The position numbers and the translations under genes are program-made. DNA of 33,818 nt. Origin: Acidobacteriota bacterium (GTDB lineage Bacteria > Acidobacteriota > Terriglobia > Terriglobales > Acidobacteriaceae). The first letter of the stretch is position 1. Every line of letters begins with the position of its first letter. Under the pieces are notes generated by a model. That model worked only from the letters and a program-made list of their open reading frames with translations. It had not been told where the DNA came from and made no database searches. Where the stretch lies: contig QIAA01000169.1 of assembly GCA_003224905.1 (NCBI GenBank), positions 1 to 33,818 of the forward strand, written 5' to 3'. Of this stretch, positions 1-10,700 are shown piece by piece.

Positions 1-181
1 ATGGTTGGTGGAACGACGTTCCGCCGCACAGTGATTCACGGTGAGATTCCAGAGTCTTGGTCCTTCAACCTCTCTGGCAAACCCCACCGGTGCTTCGCAC
101 CGCACAGGAAAACTATGCCCTTGACAACGCCTTCGCTCTTATCGAAGGGGCACCCGAAAACTGCTGCAGTGATTTCGTATC

Positions 182-589
182 ATGATCTCCCTTCGCCTCT
201 ATAGTCTTATCCTGACCGGCTGTCTCGCGCTGCTGGTGATTTATTTTTTCTTACGCAGGAAACCCAAGAGTCCTGAGGAACTGGAACGCGAGCGGCGAGA
301 GTGGCTCGATCGCGTCGGACGCATTACTGACGGAACAGTTATCGATGTTCAGGAGATGACGGTCAACGGCAGCAAGAAATCGTCAGCTCCACGCGCGGCC
401 ACCCTGCTGATCTACCACTATGACGTCGCAGGTGTCTCGTACGAAGCTTCGCAGGATGTGACCTACCTGCGCCAATGGATTAACCTGCACTCCTGCCGGC
501 TGGGCCTTCCGACCTCTGTGCGCTTCGACCCGCAGAATCCGGGGAATTCAATTGTGGTCTCGGAAAAATGGATGGGACTCAGGCAATGA
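182..589 (+). CDS. Small membrane-anchored protein, DUF3592-like
   Basis: A 135-residue protein of unknown function. Residues 4-25 form one hydrophobic segment (an N-terminal anchor), followed by a charged stretch rich in Glu and Arg (residues 29-45). The rest is a soluble domain with the pattern G-T-V-I-D-V near residue 51, then Y-H-Y-D-V-x-G-V-x-Y near 80-90 and an R-F-D-P-x-N-P motif near 119. This pattern resembles DUF3592-type domains, which sit on the outer face of the membrane, but the match is by eye. No Shine-Dalgarno sequence is evident before the ATG. It converges with the M23 peptidase gene, which ends 27 bases further on. No function is claimed. Confidence 0.6.
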   Translation: MISLRLYSLILTGCLALLVIYFFLRRKPKSPEELERERREWLDRVGRITDGTVIDVQEMTVNGSKKSSAPRAATLLIYHYDVAGVSYEASQDVTYLRQWINLHSCRLGLPTSVRFDPQNPGNSIVVSEKWMGLRQ

Positions 590-616
590 CCTCTGAGACT
601 ACCAGTTACCCCGCGC

Positions 617-1528
617 TCAACTACCTGCGGAGAAGCCCCCGACGTTAGCGAATGTGAGCCGTAGGTACTTGTGAGGGTTAACGGGAGTGTCATTGATTCG
701 AACTTCGTAATGGAGGTGTGGACCAGTCGACCGTCCGCTCAAGCCCACATATCCGAGAGTATCGCCGCGGTGAATTTGTTGTCCGAGAGCCACGGCGAAG
801 TTCGCAAGATGGCCATAGCGGGTCGTTATGCCGTGGCCGTGATTCACCATGACGACGCGCCCATAACCGCTCATGAAATCAGCGAGGACAACGACGCCGT
901 CCGCGGGCGCGATAACCGCCTGCCCAAAGCTTGACCCGATATCGATTCCGCTATGAAACGCACCTTCGCCATTGAATGGATCGATACGCTCGCCAAATGA
1001 TCCGGTAACTGGACCCTCCACCGGCCACAGATTCGGAGCCGAGTTGGCCTTCAGCCAGTCGGCGGTCGTCACGTTACGCACGAGGCCCAGGGAAAGACCC
1101 GTCATAGTAGCGCCGCTGATCGCCGAGGTCTTGAGGGCAAAGAGCTGATCCAGAGAAGAGTTGATCTGCGAATCCTGAATCTTCTCCGAGGTCGCTGTCA
1201 CCATCGCCGGGCCCGATTTCAGACCGTACAGAGAAGAAACTTCGCTGGCCAGCGAACCAAGCGAGGCCACTTGAATATCGCGTTCCTTCGCCACCTGCTC
1301 CAGGCGCGTATAACGGTTCTTAAGGTCTTCCTTTTCCGTACGTAGCTCATTGAACTGAGATACTTTCCACAGCATCCTCAGATAAGAGCTGGCAATACCG
1401 GTCAGGCTCAGAATGCCGATAGTCGCCCCCACGATGAAGACGTAGGCGTAGTGGATGGGGATGGGAATTTTACGGAGCTGTCCATCTTCCGCACGAGCGA
1501 CGAAGAGGATGTAGAAGCGTCTGCGCAA
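617..1528 (-). CDS. M23 (LytM-type) metallopeptidase, membrane anchored
   Basis: Probable cell-wall endopeptidase, or an activator of amidases, facing the periplasm. From the proposed start the protein has 303 residues: a short basic N-terminus, one membrane segment (about 28-48), a coiled-coil stretch (about 56-85), then the M23 domain (about 168-290). The zinc ligands are visible: H192-x3-D196 in HSGIDIG and H271-L-H273 in GPHLHYEV; H231-G-H also precedes the GITTRYGHL strand. I place the start at a TTG (1528-1526), because AAAAGGAAAG lies 2-12 bases upstream and the sequence then begins LRRRFYILF, as expected for this family. The frame stays open to an ATG at 1759, which would add 77 unconvincing residues. 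All key residues are present, so it should be an active enzyme. Confidence 0.87.
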   Translation of the reverse strand: MRRRFYILFVARAEDGQLRKIPIPIHYAYVFIVGATIGILSLTGIASSYLRMLWKVSQFNELRTEKEDLKNRYTRLEQVAKERDIQVASLGSLASEVSSLYGLKSGPAMVTATSEKIQDSQINSSLDQLFALKTSAISGATMTGLSLGLVRNVTTADWLKANSAPNLWPVEGPVTGSFGERIDPFNGEGAFHSGIDIGSSFGQAVIAPADGVVVLADFMSGYGRVVMVNHGHGITTRYGHLANFAVALGQQIHRGDTLGYVGLSGRSTGPHLHYEVRINDTPVNPHKYLRLTFANVGGFSAGS

Positions 1529-2048
1529 GTCTTTCCTTTTGTTGACACTCAGGACGACGCCGTCTCTATGTTGCTGGCTAGCTTTGTCCTGAATTTGGGC
1601 TTCGCCCCCATCTTGGGATGGGTACTGTCTGAGCCCGCCTACCTGAACCGGGAGTGGCCAGAAACTGCTTTGGCTGCAATCCACAGGCGATGCAGCACTT
1701 AGCTCGGCCACAGGTATTTGAAAACAGCTTGGCAACGGTAACAAAGTAGGTTCCTCCATGTCAACGGCGGTAGAGCCTTTTTTGGATTACCAAGGCCGGG
1801 TGCTGAAGCATGGTCAGTAGGACCCGTTACGACCCGGTGACTTTGGTGCGACGTGCGGCGCGAACCTGAGCGAACCTAGTGGGTGGAACCCGCACTGAGA
1901 ACCAGGCGAACCTCGAACTGCCAACGTTCGATAGATGACCGTACCGGGGCCCAAGTTGCCCTGACAACCTTGCTGCGAAGAGCTTTCTTGGGCTGCTGAA
2001 AATTGAGCAGCTTGGGCCGGAAGCAAATCCTCATCTATATTTGCATCC
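1529..2048. other. Divergent intergenic region between M23 gene and thiL
   Basis: No gene is supported here if the peptidase starts at its TTG. Three direct copies of GCGAACCT lie at 1860-1867, 1870-1877 and 1906-1913, with a short imperfect hairpin (AGTGGGT / ACCCGCACT, 1878-1896) between the second and third. A second hairpin with perfect GCTGCT / AGCAGC arms and an 8-base loop lies at about 1992-2011, some 38 bases before thiL. No run of T follows it, so it is not a typical terminator. No TPP-riboswitch core could be recognised upstream of thiL. Confidence 0.4.
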
Positions 2049-3008
2049 GTGCCGCTCCGTGAAAAAGCCCTGATTGCACGCATACGCCGCGCAGCGGCCA
2101 AAGGCGCCAGTAATCGTGCCGCGTTTGGCATAGGCGACGACTGTGCCCTGCTGAGAGTTCCTCCGGCGCAGGACTTATTAGTTACGACGGACTTCAGCCT
2201 TGAGGGCATTCACTTTCGCCGCGACTGGCACCCGCCCGAGTCGGTGGGCCACCGTTGCCTGGCGCGTGGGCTCAGCGATATCGCCGCGATGGGAGGAAAG
2301 CCGAGAGCAGCTTTGCTGTCGCTCGCTGTACCTGCGAAGCTTCCCCAGTCGTGGGTCGACCGGTTTTTTCGCGGCTTGCTTAGGTTAGGGGACCGTTTCG
2401 GCGTATCTCTATTGGGAGGGGACACGTCCCAGTCAAAGGCGGGCGTTCTGGCGGACATCGTAGTACTGGGGACTGTTCCCCTAGGAAAGGCTTTCCTGCG
2501 TTCAGGGGCGCGCCCCGGAGACAGAATTTACGTTACTGGCGAGTTGGGCGCGGCGTCGGCCACTTTGAATCTCCTCTTCTCAGGCCGAGATCTTCGTGCT
2601 GCCGACTACCGAGCGCATTTCTATCCCGAGCCGCGGATCGCCGTGGCGGGATTTCTCCGAGAGAAACACCTGGCTTCCGCCATGATTGACCTGAGTGATG
2701 GCCTCTCCACGGACCTGGCGCATATATGCGAAGAGAGCGGTGTCGGCGCCCAAGTCCGCTCCGAGACGATTCCGAAAGGCAGCATTGGAAAGAGTAGGCA
2801 GGAAATAGATCTTGGCTTCGCGTTAGATGGCGGTGAGGACTACGAACTACTCTTTTGCTCGCCGCGAAGCAAACGCGTGCCGCGGCGCATCGCCGGCGTT
2901 AAAGTCACCGAAATTGGTGTCATCACGCGCGAACAGCGCCTCCGTTTGCAGCGCAACGAGAAAACCTTCACCCTAAAGCCTCAGGGTTGGGAGCACTTCA
3001 AGCGATGA
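2049..3008 (+). CDS. thiL: Thiamine-monophosphate kinase
   Basis: Cytoplasmic ATP-dependent kinase that converts thiamine monophosphate to thiamine diphosphate, the last step of the cofactor pathway. The 319-residue product has the usual length and the conserved AIR-synthase-fold motifs in order: GIGDDCALL (about 27-35), VTTDFSLEGIHF (about 45-56), GLSDIAAMGG (about 75-84), LLGGDTS (about 121-127), MIDLSDGLSTDLAHI (about 214-228) and ALDGGEDYELLF (about 258-269). The start is a GTG that gives the normal N-terminus (LREKALIARIRR); an in-frame stop lies 45 bases upstream, and the Shine-Dalgarno signal is weak. It stands alone, without other thi genes nearby. Confidence 0.95.
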   Translation: MPLREKALIARIRRAAAKGASNRAAFGIGDDCALLRVPPAQDLLVTTDFSLEGIHFRRDWHPPESVGHRCLARGLSDIAAMGGKPRAALLSLAVPAKLPQSWVDRFFRGLLRLGDRFGVSLLGGDTSQSKAGVLADIVVLGTVPLGKAFLRSGARPGDRIYVTGELGAASATLNLLFSGRDLRAADYRAHFYPEPRIAVAGFLREKHLASAMIDLSDGLSTDLAHICEESGVGAQVRSETIPKGSIGKSRQEIDLGFALDGGEDYELLFCSPRSKRVPRRIAGVKVTEIGVITREQRLRLQRNEKTFTLKPQGWEHFKR

Positions 3009-3091
3009 TCCCAGCTGCGGTGGTTACGGAAGATTCCGCAGCACCTTTACTGTCTCTATCCAATTAACGTTCGCCCGACTACAGTGGGCCT

Positions 3092-3655
3092 ATGCGGTCC
3101 AGTATTTGCTTCCTTTCACTAATCGTGCTTGTACTGAATGTGCACGCTCAAGAAACTCCGTCAGCGGTGGACAATGTCTTCGTGCAAAAGGAGTTCGGTT
3201 CGAGCTGCACGCTTAACGCGAGTACCCCGGCCGTCGTCGGGGACCTTAATAATGACGGCACTCCGGACATCGTCATTCCAGCAAGGTGTAAAAACCCGCT
3301 GACCGATGCAGCTGAGAATCATTATCTCGTTCTGGATCCTTATTATGCCTTCTATGGCTTTGGCGATCCCAGGATCACGACTCAGTTCGCGACTTCTGAG
3401 CCAGAAAACCGCAGTCTGGCTCTGCTCATCGTTCATGGGGCCGGAGCAGATGCATGGCGGACCCCGGGAGAAAGAGGAAAGTTCCTGATCGTAAATCTGG
3501 CATATGGGCAGATCACGATAAGAAAGCTGCAGCTAAAAAAGAAGACTGTGACGGCAATTTACGCCAACGAGCTTGGCGGGGACCATACGGTTTCGGTTCT
3601 CTTCTGGGATGGAAAGAAATACAAGTACCAGCCGATGGGATCAAGCATGGAGTAA
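3092..3655 (+). CDS. Secreted FG-GAP/VCBS-like protein of unknown function
   Basis: A 187-residue protein with a clear signal peptide (hydrophobic core at residues 5-16, likely cleavage after NVHAQ, near residue 20). The mature part carries one VVGDLNNDGTPDIVIPA stretch (about 48-64), typical of the calcium-binding loop of FG-GAP/VCBS repeats. The remainder (TVSVLFWDGKKYKYQP near the C-terminus) looks like a beta-rich domain. Such short secreted proteins are common in soil Acidobacteriota. No substrate can be named. No Shine-Dalgarno is seen; a -10-like TACAGT (3080-3085) ends 6 bases before the ATG. It converges with the glycosyltransferase gene, 37 bases away. Confidence 0.7.
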   Translation: MRSSICFLSLIVLVLNVHAQETPSAVDNVFVQKEFGSSCTLNASTPAVVGDLNNDGTPDIVIPARCKNPLTDAAENHYLVLDPYYAFYGFGDPRITTQFATSEPENRSLALLIVHGAGADAWRTPGERGKFLIVNLAYGQITIRKLQLKKKTVTAIYANELGGDHTVSVLFWDGKKYKYQPMGSSME

Positions 3656-3692
3656 TGCTGAAACCTCGGCTGTTCGTTCCACAGGTCCCGAG

Positions 3693-4916
3693 TCACGACC
3701 AACACCCGAAAGCGCAATCCCATGGCGCATCCAGATGGGCCATTCGCGGATAGCAGACCACAAAGATCACGGCCGCAGCGACCACTAGAATGAACGCTGG
3801 GCGTATCCCGAGTACCCGCTCAGGTAGTTGGCGCAAGGCTAGCGGGATTGCTACGCCCAGGAACATCGCGGCGGGATAGTAATAGTAATAAAAGGTACTC
3901 TTGCAAGGCGTAAACCCCCACTGAAGCAGATTGCCCGCATAAAGCACGAGTACTAGAGCCTCCGGGAAAGATTTCCAAAAACTGCGCGCGCAAAACGCCA
4001 ACGCCAGCAGCCCTCCCCACATCACGACGACGTTGCCCACGAGGTAGGACAAACCGCGTTGCGGATTCGTGGCAAACAGCCACGTATACCACGGCGAAGC
4101 GATCGCTTTGTTTCCCGGAGTTGCCAGATGGAAACGCCAGATATAGAGATTCATGGAAAGCAGTTCGCTCCACGTGAACGGTCGATGCAGACTGCGGCAC
4201 AACGGCCAGTAGCTCAAAGAATATGCAGCAACCGGTACGACGAGGAGAGCAACGATGAGCGGCAAGATCCCGACCTGTGAAAGGTGAGTTCTGTAGCGGA
4301 CTATACGATTATCGCCTGATCGCTTCGCGACCAGCAGCAATATGACACTCGTCGCTAACACAATGCCAAGCGTATCTATGCCGTTCCACTTGCACGCACA
4401 AGCCAATCCGAACATTGTGCCTGCAAAGCCCAAAATAAAGCGGCGCGTCATGGCACTAAGGCCCTTCCATTCCAACACCGCGGTAAATGCCACCAGCCCC
4501 CACATAATGAACATCACCAGGAACACGTCCATCATGGCAACGCGCGACATCACAAACAAAAAATTATTGAAGAGTGTGAGCGTACAAGCGGTCAACGCAA
4601 GCACGTAGTCGTGCAAGAGCAAGTGAGTCCACAAGAAAATCGCCACGAGCGTCAGTGCGCCACAGACCGAGCCGGCGATGCGCCAGCCCCACGGGTTATC
4701 TCCCAATGCCTTTATCCCGACCGCGATCAAGAGCTTTCCCAAGGGCGGCGCTTCCGGATTCGGGTTGGACGCGCCGGCCAGAAATGCTCGGGCGGATGAG
4801 ACGTATTGAAACTCATCATAAAAAGTCGATGACGGCTTACTGATCCCTACCAAGAAAAGCGCAAGCGCAATGACGCCTACCGTAAGCGCAGTTATCCACA
4901 CCCGATTCGGCTTCAT
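3693..4916 (-). CDS. GT39-type (PMT-family) membrane glycosyltransferase
   Basis: Polytopic membrane protein of 407 residues, predicted to transfer a sugar from a polyprenyl-phosphate donor to a protein or lipid on the outer side of the membrane. After the first membrane segment (about 8-24) comes the acidic pair in YDEFQY (D34, E35), then [12 protein letters not shown] (54-65), the family hallmark, and several further hydrophobic helices. A run of tyrosines occurs near the C-terminus (STFYYYYYP). The frame stays open upstream of 4916 over the divergent gene, but the ATG at 4916 has AGGAA just upstream and gives the right N-terminus. The last residues (DCAFGCWS) are unlike family tails, so a small C-terminal frameshift is possible. 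The acceptor is unknown. Confidence 0.85.
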   Translation of the reverse strand: MKPNRVWITALTVGVIALALFLVGISKPSSTFYDEFQYVSSARAFLAGASNPNPEAPPLGKLLIAVGIKALGDNPWGWRIAGSVCGALTLVAIFLWTHLLLHDYVLALTACTLTLFNNFLFVMSRVAMMDVFLVMFIMWGLVAFTAVLEWKGLSAMTRRFILGFAGTMFGLACACKWNGIDTLGIVLATSVILLLVAKRSGDNRIVRYRTHLSQVGILPLIVALLVVPVAAYSLSYWPLCRSLHRPFTWSELLSMNLYIWRFHLATPGNKAIASPWYTWLFATNPQRGLSYLVGNVVVMWGGLLALAFCARSFWKSFPEALVLVLYAGNLLQWGFTPCKSTFYYYYYPAAMFLGVAIPLALRQLPERVLGIRPAFILVVAAAVIFVVCYPRMAHLDAPWDCAFGCWS

Positions 4917-5015
4917 GGTTCCTTGCGATACATTCTGCATGGAATTGGAACCACGCGGCGAATTACCCCGGGCCATGAACTGCTGCTCCGCCCGTCGCGT
5001 GCATTCCTTCTCGCC

Positions 5016-5021
5016 TATAAT
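5016..5021 (+). promoter_or_regulatory. -10 box (TATAAT) of the carboxylase gene
   Basis: A perfect TATAAT ends 10 bases before the ATG at 5032, and no Shine-Dalgarno lies between them. Transcription would begin within a few bases of the start codon, so the mRNA is probably leaderless or nearly so. No good -35 hexamer is visible at the usual spacing. The surrounding 13 bases (GCCTATAATCTTC) recur upstream of the DDAH-like gene. Confidence 0.55.
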
Positions 5022-5031
5022 CTTCCCACTC

Positions 5032-6582
<1,551 letters not shown>

Positions 6583-6597
6583 TGATTTCTGGTCCAT

Positions 6598-7488
6598 CTA
6601 GACTAAAACTCTCGTCGGGCCGCCAAGATTTTCACCGCGCTTAAGCGGACGTGTAAGGCACGTAGGACCGCCGCCGCCGTTAATGCACAGCTCAGAGCCG
6701 GGAAAGGTCCGGACATTGAAGCCCACGTCTTGCAGCTTCTGATTTGTCTTCTCATTCTTCTCTCGGAGTGCGAGCAGGCGTTTGTCGCCTAGAGAAAGTA
6801 CGTTGCACGCCAGTGAATCGCGCTCGGAATACTCAATTTCAATGAGGCGATAACCACGCGATCTGAGCAACTCAACCGTTTCGACCGCGAGCCAAGGCAG
6901 ATCCACTAGTGCGGTTTGCTCATCCAGAAGGCTTATCAACGACATCAGGTGCAGACATGAGGACGGACCTCGACCATAAGGAAGCGGGGCCGAAATCACG
7001 TCAATGCCGCGTGGGCCGAGCAGGTCGCGCATCTGCCTGATCCCGGCCGAGTTCGTTCGGTAGCCGTGACCGATGAGGAGAGTCTTAGAATCGAGCCAGA
7101 CCATATCTCCGGCCTCAGTAGTCCCTGGAGCAGCGATCTCGGCGAGGGTCGGCAGCATCAGATTCGCACAATGTGAACGGTGATGCTTGCCCTCACTCAC
7201 GCGGTTCGCCTTGCCCGAACGCATTGCAATTAGCCCGAAATTCGTCGTGAACGATGCATCATGGACGTAGACCGCATCCAAGGACAGATCTGGCGCCGGT
7301 GGCATTTCGATTACCTCAGCCCCTGCGGATTCCAGTTTGCTACGAAGATTGTCATGTTCCGCTTGCGCTTGTTGGAAGTTAGGGGCACGCAAGAATCCCA
7401 GTTCGCGCCAGAGTGCCGCCCGCTCCGGCAGATCCCACCCTGCGGTACGAGGCGAGCAAACTAGCACCCTTTGCAGACGAGCTACCAT
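6598..7488 (-). CDS. DDAH/arginine-deiminase-superfamily hydrolase
   Basis: Member of the amidinotransferase-fold (guanidino-group modifying) enzymes, most like dimethylarginine dimethylaminohydrolase, which splits methylated arginines into citrulline and an amine. In the 296-residue form the expected residues are present: D71 and D77 in the DAVYVHDASF segment, E125-A-G-D128 in TEAGDM, the catalytic His180 in CLHLMS, and the nucleophile Cys277 in GGGGPTCLTRPL. I use the ATG at 7488, although the frame continues to a TTG at 7551 (21 more residues) that follows a TATAAT by 8 bases; neither start has a Shine-Dalgarno. It converges with the carboxylase gene 15 bases away. The real substrate could be another guanidino compound. 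Confidence 0.85.
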   Translation of the reverse strand: MVARLQRVLVCSPRTAGWDLPERAALWRELGFLRAPNFQQAQAEHDNLRSKLESAGAEVIEMPPAPDLSLDAVYVHDASFTTNFGLIAMRSGKANRVSEGKHHRSHCANLMLPTLAEIAAPGTTEAGDMVWLDSKTLLIGHGYRTNSAGIRQMRDLLGPRGIDVISAPLPYGRGPSSCLHLMSLISLLDEQTALVDLPWLAVETVELLRSRGYRLIEIEYSERDSLACNVLSLGDKRLLALREKNEKTNQKLQDVGFNVRTFPGSELCINGGGGPTCLTRPLKRGENLGGPTRVLV

Positions 7489-7797
7489 CGAATGGCCGCT
7501 TGCAAACGATGCGGACTCTTCCACAGCCGCCGCTCGGGACTTGTCAGCCAAGAGTGAAGATTATAGGCTGCATTCGAGTCGTGATGAACCATTGGTCGGC
7601 CATCACAGAAACTGGAACAATCGTCAAGGTTTGTTGTGGGTAAGTGACAGGATTCCTCGTCGAGCCCTCCTCGCCAATATAGCTTGCTTTCTTCTTAGCT
7701 CCTGATGTACAACCGCCCACGGCATTTACCAACCATCTTGCAACCCAAACGAGCGTGGCAGCCTCCTTCGCGAAACTGCGCTCTCCAGGGGGAAATT
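7489..7797. other. Divergent intergenic region, DDAH-like gene / Oar-like receptor
   Basis: Holds the start region of the DDAH-like gene on the minus strand and the leader of the receptor gene on the plus strand. Apart from the TATAAT at 7560-7565 and the Shine-Dalgarno AGGGGGAAA before the receptor ATG, I recognise no RNA gene or repeat in it. Confidence 0.4.
7560..7565 (-). promoter_or_regulatory. -10 box (TATAAT) upstream of the DDAH-like gene
   Basis: Perfect TATAAT on the minus strand, 8 bases before a possible TTG start (7551) and 71 bases before the ATG at 7488. It sits in the same 13-base context (GCCTATAATCTTC) as the -10 box of the carboxylase gene. No convincing -35 box is seen. 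Confidence 0.5.
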
Positions 7798-10700
7798 ATG
7801 AATGCTGGAAAGCTTGCCGCACTTGCGCCACTACTCCTGCTGCTCACCGGATTTGCTTTCGCCCAGGGGGTTGCCACAGGCGATTTACACGTCAGGGTGA
7901 AAGATGAGAAGGGCGGCGTTGTCACTAATGCGACGGTGACCGCGCGCGACCCGGCCAAAGCCTTCGAGCGCTCTACCACGGAGAGCAATGAAGGCGAGTA
8001 TCGAATCCTGTCTTTGCCACCGGGCACTTATGCGGTCACCGTCGACGCGCAAGGCTTCGCCAAGTTGACGGCCAATGACGTCGTGATCACGGTGGGCCAG
8101 CTCGCGCAACTGCCGATCACGCTTTCCGTCGCCGGAGCGCAGGAAGTAGTCAACGTCAGTTCTTCGGCCGAACTGGTGGAAACTCAGCGCAGCTCTTCGA
8201 CCGACACTATCGAACAACGCCGCATCGATAATCTTCCGATCAACGGACGCAACTACATCAACTTCGCCTTGACCGACTCTAGGCTGGCGCGTGACGATGC
8301 GCCTTCCATCGGAGCCGCGCCAACCTCCGGTTTGAACATGAGCGGACAGCGCGCCCGCGCCAATCTGGTGAATGTGGATGGAGCTGATGCAGTCGACAAC
8401 TCGGTGAATGGGATTCGCTCCACGGTTTCGCAGGAAGCAGTTCAGGAATTTCAGATCATCACCAACGGCTACGCGGCTGAGTACGGGCGCGCGTCGGGCG
8501 GTGTAGTGAACATCATTACGCGTTCCGGGTCGAATGATGTTCACGGCACGGCTTTCGGATATCTTCGCAATAGAAATTTTCAGGCAGTGAATCCGTTCAG
8601 CACTGTCTCCAATCCAGCCTACACTCGGGTCCAGTCGGGATTTGATTTTGGCGGGCCGATAAAAAAAGATAAGACCTTTTTCTATTTTTCCTGGGAGGGC
8701 ACGTGGCGGCAGGAGACGGGATTCTCTTCGATCGGAGCCAGCAACTTTGATCTCGTACCTTTCAACACGGTGAATACAGCGGGTGGCGCCTTTCCGCTCC
8801 CATTTGGTGTCATCCAAGTGACTCCGCAACAGGCGACCTTTCTGCAGGGACTCACGCCCGCACAAGCCGCTGCTTTCGCGGCGCAGCCCAATGGCCTGAT
8901 CCAATATGAAGCGCTTCTGGGTAGTTCGTCGGGCATGGCGCTCAGCGGAGTGTGGCCGCAGGGCATCAGCGTCCTCCCTAATTTCAGCGGGTTTCCCACG
9001 TCCTGTGCGCCTCCGGGGCCATGTTTCGTGCCAAAGTCCTTTGTGCCTTTGAATAGCCTCGTTGGAAACTTTCCCGTGACCGAGCGCACCGATCTTTACT
9101 CTTTGCGGATTGATCATAATTTCACCAGCAACAACCGCATCATGCTGCGTGGCGGCGTCAGCCCCAGCGACCAGACTGGAATTGAAGTCCAGGCACAAGG
9201 CCCGCAGAACTTCGGACAGAACGCGTTCTCCCGCACCTCCAATCAGAATTTTCACGACTGGTCCCTGACCGCTCAGGACCAGTGGACAATCGGCAACAAC
9301 AAGATCAACGAATTCCGTTTCCACTATGCACGCCGCGGACTTTTGTATGGATTTTCGCGTGGACCGGGCGGCGGGGACGTCGCCGTAAACATCCCCGGAT
9401 TTGCATTTTTTGGCCGCGAGCCATTTTCGTTTGTGCGGCGCACGGAACAACGTTATCAGGTCACCGACAATTTCTCCTGGGCGGTTGGAAGCCACAGCTT
9501 CAAATTCGGCGGCGACGGAAATTTCCTGCCGATCTCTGCAGATTTCACCGTGAATTTTGGCGGCATCTATAACTTCGGCGGCGTCTCCGCCACCAACCTG
9601 CAATTCCCGGCTTCGTTTCCTGGCTTGAGCCCCATACAGTCGTATGGAGCCGGGATTCCCGCGAACTTTATTCAAGGCGTTGGCAATCCGCATGATGGGT
9701 TCTCCAATACACCGCTCGGTGCGTTTTTCCAGGACAGCTGGCGAATCCGATCGAATCTGACTCTGAACTACGGCATTCGTTACGACGTGGAGTTGACACC
9801 GCAGTTCGGTCCTTTGAATTCGGTGGCGGCTCAGGGGCAGAATTTTCTGGGCATCACTCAAGGAATTCCGCGAGACACCAACAATGTTGCTCCTCGCATC
9901 GGCATCGCCTGGGATCCAACAAAAGACGGCAAGACTGTCGTACGGGCGTCGTATGGAATGTTCTATGACCATCCCCTGTTGGGTCTGGCATTTATCGCCG
10001 ACGTTGCCGACGGCTCGCAGGCGCCCCAGATCGTTCTTTTCCCCGGAGCGCCCGACGCCAGCTGTTCTCTGAATGCCAGCAACACGTTTCAGGGATTGCT
10101 CGGGTGTTTGCCTCCTTCGTTTACCTATCTGCCTGATGAACAACGTTTCAATCCCGCGCCTAGCACGCAATCTGTCTGGGTGAATCAGAATTACCTGGCA
10201 GCGGGGGTACCGCTGGCCATCCAACCCTTCGGATTCCCCAACGCCAAGAGCTTTCAATATGCGTACTCTCACCAAGCCAACCTCACATTCGAGCGCGACC
10301 TGGGCCATGACGTTTCACTTGCCGTCGAATACAACTTCAACGGCGGGCGTCATCTTAACCGCCCGATCAACGTAAACGCCGTTAAGCCAGCCGCTTTGCT
10401 GGCTAATTGGCAGGCTGCGTTAACTGATCCTACCTCCGGCGCTTCCACCCTGGGCCCCTTGGGCGTCGGCTCAGTCCCGTTTACGTCCGGAGGAACCCCT
10501 TGTCAGCTGGGCGCGGGTCCGGCATGGGTTTCGTCTGCACTCACAAGTTTCTTCCGCCCCTCAGGTCTCAATCCGTCAATCGCACGTGCCCTCATTGGTG
10601 CCGGCCTGGGGATCTGCGTCGGTGAGGCTCAGGCGATTCTCGCAGCGGACGGCCTCAATGCAAGCTGTGATCCTGCCAGTCTGTCTGGATGCGTCCCCTT

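Noticed and set aside
1..204. 67-residue frame at the window start
   Set aside because: No ribosome site, no recognisable protein character, and it overlaps the better-supported gene at 182.
1760..2048. TPP riboswitch or small structured RNA upstream of thiL
   Set aside because: The conserved TPP core could not be found, and the hairpins seen are short. Left as an undefined intergenic region.
4892..4903. TTATCCACA, a perfect DnaA box
   Set aside because: A single copy inside the glycosyltransferase coding region, without neighbours or an origin context; most likely chance.
7885..10308. 807-residue open frame antisense to the receptor gene
   Set aside because: It mirrors the codon pattern of the receptor, lacks a ribosome site, and gives a low-complexity Arg-rich sequence. 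The receptor frame has clear domains throughout.
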